From Ectopseudomonas composti (GTDB lineage: Bacteria; Pseudomonadota; Gammaproteobacteria; Pseudomonadales; Pseudomonadaceae): a stretch of DNA of 64,000 bases. The DNA lies in contig NZ_FOWP01000005.1 of NCBI RefSeq assembly GCF_900115475.1, positions 62,001-126,000 of the forward strand, given 5' to 3'. Under the pieces are notes generated by a model. That model saw only the letters and a list, made by a program, of their open reading frames with translations, was not told the origin of the DNA and did not search any database. The translations under genes were made by a program, and so were the position numbers. This document shows positions 10,295-21,782 of this stretch, in pieces; the stretch's first letter is position 1; the number at the start of each line of letters is the position of its first letter.

Positions 10295-10810
10295 TCAGTT
10301 CCTTTTGAGAGAAGTACAATCCGTCCCCACCCAACGGGCTTGGCTCTCCATGCTGCTTGGCTGGCCCTTGTAGGTGCCTTTGACCTGGGTGGTAAATTCC
10401 TTGTCGCTGACGAAACGGGTCTCCCCTTCGCCCTGCGCATCCGGGCAGGTAAAGCGGAATTTCCACAGGTTACTGCTGCGTTCGGTGATCTGCTGGTTAC
10501 AACCAGAGTTGGGATCCTGCAGGGGAATGTCCTGCGACTTGATCTGCTCTTCGGTCAGGCAGATTTGCACCCCACCGGCACCGAGTTTCACACCGCGCTC
10601 GGCCATCATGCCTTCCATCATCTGGCGCTGCTCCGGCGGCAGGTTCTGCAGCTGCGCGAGGATCTGATCCATGCCCGGCATCGCCTGACCGCCGACTTGC
10701 ATGTTGTGCGCGCTGACCTCCCAGACACCGGACTGCAGCTCTACCGCGCTAGCCACCACGGGCGACAGGCAGAGAGCAAGAGGTAGAGCGGTACGATAAA
10801 GAATGCGCAT
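10295..10810 (-). CDS. DUF3617 domain-containing periplasmic protein
   Basis: A 171-residue protein with a signal peptide (about residues 1-22, MRILYRTALPLALCLSPVVASA). The mature domain begins LQSGVWEVSAHNMQVGGQ, the typical DUF3617 opening (a description of what the sample weighs in this family is LxxGxWE). It has conserved cysteines in QICLTEEQI, SGCNQQ, FTCPDA and GTDCTS. The function of the family is unknown. The ATG at 10810 was chosen over upstream in-frame codons because it is preceded by CAGGAG and gives a proper signal peptide. It stands alone between the TonB receptor promoter region and the terminator of the TRAP operon. Confidence 0.8.
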   Translation of the reverse strand: MRILYRTALPLALCLSPVVASAVELQSGVWEVSAHNMQVGGQAMPGMDQILAQLQNLPPEQRQMMEGMMAERGVKLGAGGVQICLTEEQIKSQDIPLQDPNSGCNQQITERSSNLWKFRFTCPDAQGEGETRFVSDKEFTTQVKGTYKGQPSSMESQARWVGTDCTSLKRN

Positions 10811-10969
10811 GACAGGTCTCCTGAGCGGATAGTAGGCCAAGCCGACGGCGCCTCGGCGGCACCTGGGCATCGGGCCGCCGCTCCTGTAGGAGTCGCGCCC
10901 CGCGGCGAGTTGGACAGTGCATAAGCGCATAAGATTCGCGGCGCGCATAGCCCCGCTGGCCGCAGATGA

Positions 10970-11005
10970 ACAAAACCCCCACAGGCTTGCGCCGCATGGG
11001 GGTTT
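10970..11005 (-). terminator. Terminator of the TRAP transporter operon
   Basis: The arms AAACCCCC (10973-10980) and GGGGGTTT (10998-11005) form a strong stem. Read on the minus strand the stem is followed by TTTTGTT. It lies 55 bases past the DUF1850 stop codon. Confidence 0.8.
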
Positions 11006-11059
11006 CCTTCTTTAGACCCGGCACTTGTGGCGCCGGGAGCATGGGTCCGCTCGGCGAAC

Positions 11060-11463
11060 CTAGCCCGCGTCAGCCGCGGGGGAGCTCAGCTCACAGCTCC
11101 AGAGTTCCAACGCCGGCTGGCTCGCTTTTGGCGGGCCTAGCCAGTCGCTCATCGGGCGACAACGCTGGTTGAAACACAGTTGGTAATCCCCGGCTTCGGG
11201 CGTACGCCCCACTCGCAGGGGTTGCAAAGGCGGTAGCTGACGCTGGTAGTGCCAGCTGCCATTGCGCAGTTCGGCGCCGTCAGGAATCTCCATGCCGGCG
11301 CCGGAACCCTTGACCCGCGCCTCGCCGAGAACCAAGCCCTCAGCGGTGACGCGGTAATCTTCTTCCCAGCGAATCTTCTCGATGGTGTGGGTCCAGGCCA
11401 GGGTGAAGGCCGGCGTGGGCAACTCTGCCCACACCGCGCCGGCCAACCCCAGGCAAAGACCAA

Positions 11464-11467
<4 letters not shown>
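11060..11467 (-). CDS. DUF1850 domain-containing protein of the TRAP operon
   Basis: A 135-residue protein with a short hydrophobic, signal-like N-terminus (IGLCLGLAGAVWA). It contains the DUF1850 core FTLAWTHTIEKIRWEEDYRVTAEGLVLGEARVKGSGAGME. DUF1850 proteins are regularly encoded next to fused TRAP-TAXI permeases and probably assist them at the periplasmic face, but the mechanism is unknown. It starts with GTG at 11467, and that GTG overlaps the TGA of the permease gene (GTGA), indicating translational coupling. It is the last gene of the TAXI-permease operon and is followed by a strong terminator. Confidence 0.82.
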
Positions 11468-13491
<2,024 letters not shown>

Positions 13492-13592
13492 GGAGTGCAA
13501 ACCTCATGACTACTTCGATACGGAGGCAGAGTCGCCAACAAAACCCACCGCCTGTAAGCGCCGGTTTTATTCGCGATTCTGTGAAGACCGGA

Positions 13593-13612
13593 CCGTGGCG
13601 GTTACGCCACGG
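13593..13612 (-). other. Hairpin between TAXI and permease genes
   Basis: A perfect 8-bp stem (CCGTGGCG / CGCCACGG) with a GTTA loop lies in the 133-bp gap between the binding-protein stop and the permease start. There is no T-run, so it is more likely an mRNA-stability or partial-attenuation element than a full terminator. Such an element would favour the binding protein over the permease. The role is inferred. Confidence 0.5.
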
Positions 13613-13624
13613 CCCGCGCCGTCA

Positions 13625-14578
13625 TTACAGCGCGCCGGCTTCCTTGTAGAAGCGCTCGGCACCTGGGTGCAGCGGGATCGGCAGGTTCTTGGTAGCGGTT
13701 TCCAGCTTGATGTCCTTGGCCGCGGAGTGAGCGGTACCCAGACGATCGAGGTTGTCGAACATCAGCTTGGTCATCTGGTAGGCCACTTCGTCGGAAACGC
13801 CTTCATGGCTGACCAGGATGTTGGTGATGGCAACGGTGGGTACGTCAGCATCCTGGCCGTCATAGGTACCGGCCGGAATGGTGGCGGCCTGATAGGCAGC
13901 GTTGTCAATCTTGGCAGTGATTTCGGCCGGGATGGCGACGAAGCTGATCTTCATGGTCGAGGCCAGGTCACGAATGGCGGCCATGCCCAGGCCGGAGGAC
14001 TGCAGGGTAGCGTCCAGCTGACGGTTCTTGATCAGCTCGACCGACTCGGCGTAGGGCAGGAATTCGACCTTGCCCATGTCCTTGTAGCTCAGGCCAGCGG
14101 CTTCGAAGATGGCGCGAGCGTTGAGCTCGGTACCGGACTTCGGCGCGCCGACAGAGATGCGCTTGCCCTTGAGGTCTTCCAGGGTCTTGATGCCGGATTC
14201 AGCGTTGGCAACGATCTGGATGTAGTTCGGGTAGGTACCGGCAATGGCGCGGATCTTCTTCAGCGGCGCCTTGAAGCCGGCGTCTTCGACACCGTTCCAG
14301 GCATCGGCTACCGAGTCGCCCAGGGCGAAGGCCAGCTCGCCACGACCTGCTTGCAGCAGGTTGAGGTTTTCCACCGACGCCTTGGTCGCCTGGACCGAGG
14401 TCTTGGAGCCTTCGATGCCGTTGCTGTACAGCTGCGACAGGGCTACGCCGATCGGGTAGTACACACCACTGGTACCGCCGGTGAGCACGTTGATGAAGGT
14501 CGGGGCAGCGAGCACTGCAGTGCTGGCAGTAATGGCCGCAGCTGCGGCAAACAGGCTGATTTTCTTGGTCAGTCGCAT
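13625..14578 (-). CDS. TAXI-family TRAP transporter substrate-binding protein
   Basis: A 317-residue periplasmic protein with a signal peptide (about residues 1-24, ending in AVLAA). It carries the TAXI opening TFINVLTGGTSGVYYPIGVALSQLY and the downstream KASVENLNLLQAGRGELAFALGDSVADAW, both typical of the family. It captures a small organic anion and hands it to the fused permease downstream. Ligands of TAXI proteins are poorly known (glutamate, 2-oxoglutarate and phosphonate-type compounds have been proposed). The gene is first in a three-gene operon and lies about 250 bases from a near-perfect sigma-54 promoter. That makes the neighbouring DctB/DctD pair its likely regulator. Confidence 0.92.
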   Translation of the reverse strand: MRLTKKISLFAAAAAITASTAVLAAPTFINVLTGGTSGVYYPIGVALSQLYSNGIEGSKTSVQATKASVENLNLLQAGRGELAFALGDSVADAWNGVEDAGFKAPLKKIRAIAGTYPNYIQIVANAESGIKTLEDLKGKRISVGAPKSGTELNARAIFEAAGLSYKDMGKVEFLPYAESVELIKNRQLDATLQSSGLGMAAIRDLASTMKISFVAIPAEITAKIDNAAYQAATIPAGTYDGQDADVPTVAITNILVSHEGVSDEVAYQMTKLMFDNLDRLGTAHSAAKDIKLETATKNLPIPLHPGAERFYKEAGAL

Positions 14579-14836
14579 GGAAGTATCTCCGTCGTTGTTA
14601 TTGGCTGTATGCAGAGTTTCACTCTAGACGACGTCGCACAGGCGACGCCGACGTTGCGCGATCAGCAGCGCAGGGTGCAGCGATGGACAAGAGCCGCGGC
14701 AAGCGCGGAAGAGAGGCGGCCCATGCAAAGCAGCGAGTGCGGCATGGCACGAGGGGCGTGGCAGTTCATGGGGCTGACCTCTTGTCGTTGTTATGGTCGC
14801 CACGTCGGCAAGGTGCTGAGCGGCTGCAACTGACAT

Positions 14837-14852
14837 AGCAGATGCCGTGCCA
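14837..14852 (-). promoter_or_regulatory. Sigma-54 promoter of the TAXI-TRAP operon
   Basis: Read on the minus strand the sequence is TGGCACGGCATCTGCT. It agrees with the -24/-12 consensus TGGCACG-N4-TTGCW at every defined position except one (C for T). The GG and GC elements have the correct spacing. Transcription would start near 14826, leaving a leader of about 250 bases before the TAXI gene. Confidence 0.75.
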
Positions 14853-14907
14853 GGGCCTGAAAAGCCCGAGATAGAGGGGTTTTACAGAGAGACCAATGGG
14901 TCACTGA

Positions 14908-14941
14908 GCGGTAAACCGCTTACCCTCGCGAGAGGATAAGC
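14908..14941. promoter_or_regulatory. Probable upstream activator sites for the DctD-like regulator
   Basis: Two adjoining dyads lie about 55-105 bases upstream of the sigma-54 promoter: GCGGT-AA-ACCGC (14908-14919) and GCTTACCCTC...GAGAGGATAAGC (14918-14941). Position and symmetry fit enhancer-binding-protein sites. The rest of the 526-bp gap between the TAXI gene and dctD (14579-15104) holds the promoter, a short unsupported frame at 14624-14836 and a repeat at 15024-15090. Confidence 0.55.
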
Positions 14942-15023
14942 AAAATTCCGCCTATAAGGTGAGCCGGACGCAGGCCGGGGATGAGGTGAGCGCTACTTGC
15001 CGAATTGCATCCGGACCACGGCT

Positions 15024-15090
15024 CGTAGGGTGCGCCGTGCGCACCGGCTGGCTCAAGATCATGACACCAGGTGCGCAAGGCGCACCCTAG
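15024..15090. repeat. Palindromic repeat, family 2 (GTAGGGTGCGCC...GGCGCACCCTA)
   Basis: An inverted pair of GTAGGGTGCGCCGTGCGCACC-type arms lies just past the dctD stop codon. The same element recurs at 16507-16568 and singly at 31346-31370. Confidence 0.75.
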
Positions 15091-15104
15091 ATGCCCGCGC
15101 TGCC

Positions 15105-16445
<1,341 letters not shown>

Positions 16446-16506
16446 GGCACCTCCTCTTGAGAACGGCGGGCAGTGTAGCCCGACGAATACGATCCGGGGG
16501 AACGAC

Positions 16507-16568
16507 CGGTGCGCACGGCGCACCCTACGGTCGGGCGCGCAGTTCGTAGGGTGCGCCGTGCGCACCAG
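16507..16568. repeat. Palindromic repeat, family 2, between dctB and dctD
   Basis: Inverted GGTGCGCACGGCGCACCCTACG and CGTAGGGTGCGCCGTGCGCACC arms occupy most of the 147-bp gap between dctB and dctD. The transcript would carry a long hairpin here. Confidence 0.75.
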
Positions 16569-16592
16569 CCGCAACACCACCGTGAATAGTAT

Positions 16593-18350
16593 CTACGGTG
16601 CGGCCGGCAGCCTCATGCTGAACACCGCGCCCAGCTCGCCGTTGTGCGCCTCCAGGGTGCCACCAAGATCACGCACGATACCGTAGGACACCGCGAGGCC
16701 AAGCCCCAGCCCCTGCCCCACCGGCTTGGTGGTGAAGAAGGGTTCGAACACCCGGCCGAGGGTTTCCTCGGCGATGCCACCGCCGCTGTCCTCGACACTG
16801 AGCAGGCAGCCATCGCCTTCACGGGCGATGCGCACCAGCAGGATGCGCGACTCGCTGTCGGCCATGGCATCGAGGGCGTTGTGCAGCAGGTTGAGGATCA
16901 CCTGTTCGATACGGATGGCATCACCCAGCACCTCGGCTTCGTCGTCGATCTGCGTGCGCAGCTCCACCTGCTCGCTGCGCATACGCGGCGCCAGCAGTTG
17001 CAGCGCCTGCTCCAGCACGTCACTCAGGCACAGGCGCTCGCTGAGCCCAGCCGGCGTCTTGCGGGCGAAGGTTTTCAGGTGGCCGGTCAATGCGGCCATG
17101 CGCTGCAGCAGGCCATCGATACGCTGCAGGCCGTCGCGCACCGCTTCCGGCCGACCGCTATCGAGCAACAGACGCAGACTGCCGAGCTGCATCTGCAGGG
17201 CGGTCAGCGGCTGGTTGATCTCATGCGCGAGGGCCGCCGACATCTGCCCCAGCGCAGCCATCTTGGCGGCATGCACCAGGCCATCCTGCGCCTCGCGCAA
17301 CTCGGCGGTGCGCAGCGCCACCTCGCGCTCCAGGCGCTCGCGGATACCGGCCTGCAAGCGCTGGTTCTTGCGCCGCTGGGCGAGGAACAGCAACAGGAAG
17401 GCGAAGGTCATCCACACGCCGGCAGCGGCCAGGCGATAGCTGCGCACACTATCGGCCAGACCGACCGGCTCGCTGAGCAGGTGCAGGGTCCAACCTTCTT
17501 CAGGCATGTACAGGCGCTGCCAGAGGTAATCGCGATTGCCGTCCGGGCCATCGACACGCGCCCAGTCCGCATCGGCGTCGATATGCCGATATACCTGATG
17601 GGCCAGCGGCTGCAGCGCCTGTTCGGCATAGCGGCGCACCTCCACCAGCTCGGCACGCGCCTGCTCGTCGAGTGGCTGCAGGGCACGGAAGCGCCAGATC
17701 GGTTTGTTGCTGAGGATCACCACCTGATAGCTGTCGGCGACCATCAGCACGCCCGGCTGGCCGACCCATTCGCGCTGCAGGTCTTCCAGCTCCAGCTTGA
17801 CCACCAGCACGCCGAGCAGCTCGCCCTTGTCATCGCGCACCACATGGGAAAGGAAGTAGCCGGGAATACCGGTGGTCACGCCCACCGCGAAGTAGCGCGC
17901 GCCACCATCGCGCACGGCGTTCTGGAAGTACGGGCGGAAGGCGTAGTTGTTGCCGACGAAGCTGCTCCAGTCACGCCAGTTGCTGGCCACCAGGGTTTCG
18001 CCCCGGGCATCGAGCAGGTACAGCACGGTCGAACCGGCAGCGGCATTGAGGCGCTCCAGGCGCTGGTTCAGCGCCAGGCGCAGTTGGCGATCATGTGGTG
18101 CACGCAGCAGGCTGCGAATGTCGCTGTCCAGCGCCAGCACCTCGGGCACCGAGCTGAAGCGCTCGACCAGGGTGCGAATGGATTGAGCGTAGAGCTGCAG
18201 TTGTCCACGCGCCTCGACGCTACGCTCGTCCCAGGCCCGCTGCTCGGCATAGCGGCCGCCCAGCCACAGGCTCAGCAGCAAGCCGGCGACAATCGCCAGA
18301 ACGGTGAGCAGAACGCGGTGGCGATAACGGGGGCGCTGCGGCAGGGGCAT
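16593..18350 (-). CDS. dctB: Sensor histidine kinase, DctB-like
   Basis: A 585-residue membrane kinase. One N-terminal transmembrane helix (about residues 12-32) leads to a large periplasmic double-PAS sensing region, a second helix (about 300-322, AAAGVWMTFAFLLLFLA) and a coiled-coil linker. The dimerisation/phosphoacceptor domain has His376 in ALAHEINQPLTALQ, followed by an ATPase domain with N-, G1- and G2-boxes (NLLHNALDAM, EDSGGGI, GQGLGLGLAVSYGI). The architecture matches DctB, which senses C4-dicarboxylates in the periplasm. The true ligand is likely whatever the adjacent TAXI-TRAP system carries. It lies upstream of dctD on the same strand, separated by a repeat element. Confidence 0.9.
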   Translation of the reverse strand: MPLPQRPRYRHRVLLTVLAIVAGLLLSLWLGGRYAEQRAWDERSVEARGQLQLYAQSIRTLVERFSSVPEVLALDSDIRSLLRAPHDRQLRLALNQRLERLNAAAGSTVLYLLDARGETLVASNWRDWSSFVGNNYAFRPYFQNAVRDGGARYFAVGVTTGIPGYFLSHVVRDDKGELLGVLVVKLELEDLQREWVGQPGVLMVADSYQVVILSNKPIWRFRALQPLDEQARAELVEVRRYAEQALQPLAHQVYRHIDADADWARVDGPDGNRDYLWQRLYMPEEGWTLHLLSEPVGLADSVRSYRLAAAGVWMTFAFLLLFLAQRRKNQRLQAGIRERLEREVALRTAELREAQDGLVHAAKMAALGQMSAALAHEINQPLTALQMQLGSLRLLLDSGRPEAVRDGLQRIDGLLQRMAALTGHLKTFARKTPAGLSERLCLSDVLEQALQLLAPRMRSEQVELRTQIDDEAEVLGDAIRIEQVILNLLHNALDAMADSESRILLVRIAREGDGCLLSVEDSGGGIAEETLGRVFEPFFTTKPVGQGLGLGLAVSYGIVRDLGGTLEAHNGELGAVFSMRLPAAP

Positions 18351-18390
18351 GGGCGGCTCGCGAAATCAGGACGAGCCGCATGTTACCCCA

Positions 18391-19575
18391 TCACGCGTAG
18401 AGGTCGGCGCGTGTCCAGGGCAGATCATGGCTGCCGTCGTCTCGCGGCTTCACCGCCAGAATCTGGTGCAGGTTCATCCAGCCATGCTGAAAGCCGTAGG
18501 CACAGCCGGCCAGGTACAGGCGCCAGATGCGCAAGGACTTTTCCGGTACCCACTGCGCGGCCTGCTGCAGTTGCCGTTCCAGGCCCTGGCTCCACAGGTG
18601 CAAGGTGCGCGCGTAATGCAGGCGCAGGCTTTCGACATCGACGATCTCCAGCTCCGCCTCGCTGATTGCCTTGCTGATGGTCACCAGATGCGGCAGCTCG
18701 CCCTGCGGGAACACGTAGCGGTCGATGAACTCGCCAGCGCCACGGCCAACCGGGCGGCCGTCGGTGAAGCGCGAAGTGATGCCATGGTTCATTACCAGGC
18801 CACCGGGCCGGACCGCGCCGAACAGACGCTGGCAGTACAGCGGCAGGTTGGCGTGGCCAACGTGTTCGAACATGCCGACGCTGACCACCTTATCGAAGCG
18901 GCCGTCTTGCGGCAGATCGCGGTAGTCGAGCAGCTCCAGGGTCACGCGTCGCTCCAAGCCTTCTTCGGCCACGCGCTGCAAGCCCAGCTCCAGCTGCGCC
19001 TGGCTGAGGGTGATGCCGTAAACCTCGACATCGAACTCGCGGGCGGCGAAACGCGCCAGACCGCCCCAACCACAACCGACATCGAGCAACCTGTCACCCG
19101 GTTGCAGGCGCAGCTTGCGGCACAGGTGGCGCAACTTGGCCTGCTGAGCCTGGTCGAGGCCTTCCTGGCCGGTTTCGAAGTAGGCGCAGGAGTAGACCAT
19201 GTCGCGGTCCAGCCACAGGCGGTAGAACTCGTTGGACAGGTCGTAGTGGTAGCTGATGGCTTCGGCGTCGCTGTGCTTGTCATGCGCGGCGTACTGTTCA
19301 ACGGCAGCGGGCTCGTCACCAAGCAGCGCGGTGCTCAACGCATCGCCGACCTCGATGACGTCTTCGATGGGGCCTTCCAGATCCACCCGGCCTTCGACGT
19401 AGGCCGCGCCCAGTGCATCGAGGCTGGGATGCACCAGCTGCGTGACCAGGCTCGGGTCCTTCACCACCAGCGTCACCCGGGGTGACGGCCCCAGGTCGAG
19501 CTGCTTGCCGTCCCATAATTTCAGGCGCAGCGGTAGCTGGAGATCACGAAGTGCGGCGGGCAGTTGCGCAAACAT
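18391..19575 (-). CDS. cfa: Cyclopropane-fatty-acyl-phospholipid synthase family protein
   Basis: A 394-residue SAM-dependent enzyme that methylenates cis double bonds of membrane phospholipid acyl chains. An N-terminal lipid-binding domain (residues 1-120) precedes the methyltransferase fold with the SAM motif LLDVGCGWGG. It also has the CFA signatures YDLSNEFYRLWLD, YSCAYFETG and EHVGHANLPLY, and the C-terminal HYARTLHLWSQGLE. Length fits the family (380-420). The ATG at 19575 is preceded by AGGAGGGAC. A GGGGCCTG / CAGGCCCC hairpin at 19607-19633 sits just upstream in the leader. Pseudomonads often have two such genes, and only one is seen here. Confidence 0.92.
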   Translation of the reverse strand: MFAQLPAALRDLQLPLRLKLWDGKQLDLGPSPRVTLVVKDPSLVTQLVHPSLDALGAAYVEGRVDLEGPIEDVIEVGDALSTALLGDEPAAVEQYAAHDKHSDAEAISYHYDLSNEFYRLWLDRDMVYSCAYFETGQEGLDQAQQAKLRHLCRKLRLQPGDRLLDVGCGWGGLARFAAREFDVEVYGITLSQAQLELGLQRVAEEGLERRVTLELLDYRDLPQDGRFDKVVSVGMFEHVGHANLPLYCQRLFGAVRPGGLVMNHGITSRFTDGRPVGRGAGEFIDRYVFPQGELPHLVTISKAISEAELEIVDVESLRLHYARTLHLWSQGLERQLQQAAQWVPEKSLRIWRLYLAGCAYGFQHGWMNLHQILAVKPRDDGSHDLPWTRADLYA

Positions 19576-19606
19576 GATTGTCCCTCCTGGCCAGGCGTGT
19601 TTTGCA

Positions 19607-19633
19607 GGGGCCTGATGCAGATGACCAGGCCCC
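19607..19633 (-). other. Hairpin in the leader of cfa / after bufC
   Basis: An 8-bp stem, GGGGCCTG (19607-19614) and CAGGCCCC (19626-19633), lies in the 147-bp gap between bufC and cfa. No T-run follows on the minus strand, so it is a weak terminator candidate at best. Confidence 0.4.
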
Positions 19634-19722
19634 TCTCACCAGGTTCGATTGCGGCGACTAGCGGCGTGCGTGGCACGGACACGCACGCATCGGCAGCCAG
19701 ATTACGCAGCCGATGGCGGCCG

Positions 19723-20517
19723 TCAGGACTGGGCGCTATCGACCCGCTGCAGCAGGCCATCAGCCAGCCATTGGCGCAGCCAGCTCACCGCCTGAGCTGG
19801 TGCCTGTTCACCGAGATGCGCCAGCTCGCCGCACAGCTCGGCGAAGTTCCAACCGTGCACGGTCATGCCTTGCAATGCGGCCGCTTCATCGGCCGTCAGA
19901 CTGCGGTAGCGGGTAATCAGCTGATCGCGCCAGATCACGCAGGTCTCCACCTCCTCCAGCGGCTGACTGCCGGGGAAATCGCCCTGCTCCTTGCACGCGC
20001 GCCAGAGCGCCAGGCTGTTATGCCGACAAACCAGCCACTGCACGCTCGGCAGCAGGCGCACCTGCAGGGTCGGCCAATCTTCGGCCGGCAGTTCGGCCAT
20101 CTGCGCCAGGCTCAGGGGCCGGCCTTCCGCTGCATCGAAGGCCAGGGTAAAGGCCCATTCCAGCCGCGCCAGTTCGCTGAGCGGCGCAGCCTGGGTCGGT
20201 ACCAGATAGCCGTCGATAAAGTCAGCCAGCTGCGCGCCGAGCCAGCGCAGGCTGAAATGCTGCGAGGGATGCGCATCGAGATAGGCCAGTGCCAGGGCAT
20301 CGAACTCCTCATCACCGAGCCAGCCGTGCACCGCCGAATAATCACCACGCAAGGCTTCGAGCAGACGCGCGCGGTAGGCGTTGTGGTAAATCGCCAGGCC
20401 CTGTTCGGCGCTCAGCGCCGCGCTGCCCAGCAGACTGGCCTGCAGCGCCGGGTTGGCCTGGGCAGCGGAGCCCAGCAGGTAGGCCTGCACCTGCGCCTGC
20501 CAGTCACTCAGGCGCAT
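19723..20517 (-). CDS. bufC: BufC/HvfC-type partner of the bufferin maturase
   Basis: A 264-residue protein with the N-terminal DNA-binding-like DUF2063 (HvfC/BufC) domain: LSDWQAQVQAYLLG, GLAIYHNAYRARLLEALRGDYSAVHGWLGDEEFDALALAYLDAHP. In bufferin clusters this protein pairs with the DUF692 (MNIO) enzyme, binding the precursor and delivering it for modification. Its first 10 bases overlap the end of bufB, so the two are translationally coupled. The C-terminal half is less conserved. Assignment follows from domain plus position in a bufA-bufB-bufC order. It is followed by a weak hairpin and then cfa. Confidence 0.85.
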   Translation of the reverse strand: MRLSDWQAQVQAYLLGSAAQANPALQASLLGSAALSAEQGLAIYHNAYRARLLEALRGDYSAVHGWLGDEEFDALALAYLDAHPSQHFSLRWLGAQLADFIDGYLVPTQAAPLSELARLEWAFTLAFDAAEGRPLSLAQMAELPAEDWPTLQVRLLPSVQWLVCRHNSLALWRACKEQGDFPGSQPLEEVETCVIWRDQLITRYRSLTADEAAALQGMTVHGWNFAELCGELAHLGEQAPAQAVSWLRQWLADGLLQRVDSAQS

Positions 20518-21353
20518 TGCGGCGTGCCTTGCAGCGCCTGGGCGGCAAACCGGCGCGCAGTGTTCAGCTCGTCGAGCAGCACATCCAGGTCGGGAAAATG
20601 ATCGTCACGCTCCAGCAGCGTGGACACCGGCCCGAGGTGCTGCAATGTGCGTTGATAGAGCTGCCAGACCGGATCGCTGACCGGCTGATCATGGGTGTCG
20701 ATCAGGTAGCTGCCGTAATCGCTGTGGCCGGCCAGGTGCAACTGACGGATGCGCTGTTTGGGCAGGCTGCTGATAAAGGTCCAGGCATCGAAGCCGTGGT
20801 TGCGCGCACTGACGTAGACGTTATTGACGTCCAGCAACAGCTCGCAGCCGCTCAGTTCGCTGAGCGCGGCGAGAAACTGCCATTCGCTGAATTGGTCATC
20901 GGCGCAGCGCAAATAGCTGGAGACGTTTTCCAGCACCAGCGGCCGTTCGATCACGTCCTGCACCTGGCGCACCCGCGCGGCCACATGCTGCAGGCTCTCC
21001 TCGGTGTAAGGCAGCGGCAGCAGGTCATGCAGCTGGTGGGCATTGCCCTGGCTCCAGCACAGATGATCGGAGATCCATGCCGGCTGTACGCGCGCGGCGA
21101 GGTGTTTGAGCTGGCGCAGGTAGTCGCGATCCAACTCATGCGGGCCGCCAATCGACAGCGACACGCCATGCATCACCAGCGGGTACTGCTCACCGATGGC
21201 ATCGAGAAAGTAGAGGGCCTTGCCGCCCGCCACCAGGTAATTTTCCGAGACGATCTCGAACCAGTCGATAGCCGGCTGCTGCTCGAGAATGGCTTGGTAG
21301 TAGGTGCTGCGCAGGCCCAGGCCGAAACCCAGATTGCCGCGTTGAGCATTCAT
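20508..21353 (-). CDS. bufB: MNIO-family (DUF692) bufferin maturase
   Basis: A 281-residue TIM-barrel enzyme of the multinuclear non-heme iron oxidative enzyme family (DUF692). Likely metal ligands are visible in HGVSLSIGG, SDHLCW, ENVSSYL, LLLDVNNVYVSARNHG and HLAGHSDYGSYLIDTHDQPV. Members modify cysteines of ribosomally made peptides, and BufB-type enzymes install thiooxazole heterocycles in bufferins. The ATG at 21353 starts MNAQRGNLGFGLGLR, the usual N-terminus. The preceding small Cys-rich gene is the expected substrate and the following gene the expected partner. It lies 56 bases from bufA and overlaps bufC by 10 bases. Confidence 0.9.
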   Translation of the reverse strand: MNAQRGNLGFGLGLRSTYYQAILEQQPAIDWFEIVSENYLVAGGKALYFLDAIGEQYPLVMHGVSLSIGGPHELDRDYLRQLKHLAARVQPAWISDHLCWSQGNAHQLHDLLPLPYTEESLQHVAARVRQVQDVIERPLVLENVSSYLRCADDQFSEWQFLAALSELSGCELLLDVNNVYVSARNHGFDAWTFISSLPKQRIRQLHLAGHSDYGSYLIDTHDQPVSDPVWQLYQRTLQHLGPVSTLLERDDHFPDLDVLLDELNTARRFAAQALQGTPQCA

Positions 21354-21409
21354 CGCTGGCTCCTTGCAGGGTGATGCGGGGCAACCGCACGGCGGCCGCC
21401 CCGGCTCAC

Positions 21410-21667
21410 TTACTCGCCGACAGTACCTTTGGCGGCATTGCACTCAGCGAGGGTCATCGATTTGAAACCGTGACCTTTGCAAGCACCCTGGCCTTTGCAG
21501 CTGTTCTCGGCGGTTTTGCAGTCATTCTGGCCTTTGCAGGACGTGACGCCGTAACAATGTACTTTGGCTTCCTCAGCCACTGCTACGGTGCTGGAGAGAG
21601 CAGCGAACATGCTGGCAGCAGCGAAGGCGATAGCAGCACCAGTAGCAGCGGTAGATTTCATGGTCAT
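21410..21667 (-). CDS. bufA: Bufferin precursor (DUF2282-type, Cys-rich RiPP)
   Basis: An 85-residue peptide with a Sec-type signal (about residues 1-31, MTMKSTAATG...AVAVA). The mature part carries six cysteines at positions 38, 44, 50, 57, 63 and 76, in CYGVTSCKGQNDC, SCKGQGACKGHG and AECN. This matches the DUF2282 / BufA1 pattern with repeated CKGQ units. Known bufferins are exported copper-binding peptides whose central cysteines are oxidised by the MNIO enzyme encoded alongside. The ATG at 21667 is preceded by GAGGAT. Upstream on the minus strand a GTAACG element (21751-21756) may belong to an ECF-sigma promoter, which would fit the SigF-type control seen elsewhere, but this is a weak reading. 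Confidence 0.87.
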   Translation of the reverse strand: MTMKSTAATGAAIAFAAASMFAALSSTVAVAEEAKVHCYGVTSCKGQNDCKTAENSCKGQGACKGHGFKSMTLAECNAAKGTVGE

Positions 21668-21782
21668 GTGCGTATCCTCGGGTGATCTGGTTGGCCGGGC
21701 GAATAGGGTTTTGTGTGCCGGCATTGAACTAGAGCAACGAGACGAACAGGCGTTACAGCGGGATTGAAAAAAATTCAGCGAC

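Noticed and set aside
14624..14836. 70-codon minus-strand frame in the leader of the TAXI gene
   Set aside because: It falls between the sigma-54 promoter and the TAXI start, has no recognisable domain and no convincing ribosome-binding site. A leader peptide cannot be fully excluded.
16644..18665. 673-codon plus-strand frame opposite dctB and the end of cfa
   Set aside because: It spans two real genes on the other strand and their intergenic gap, with no domain match.
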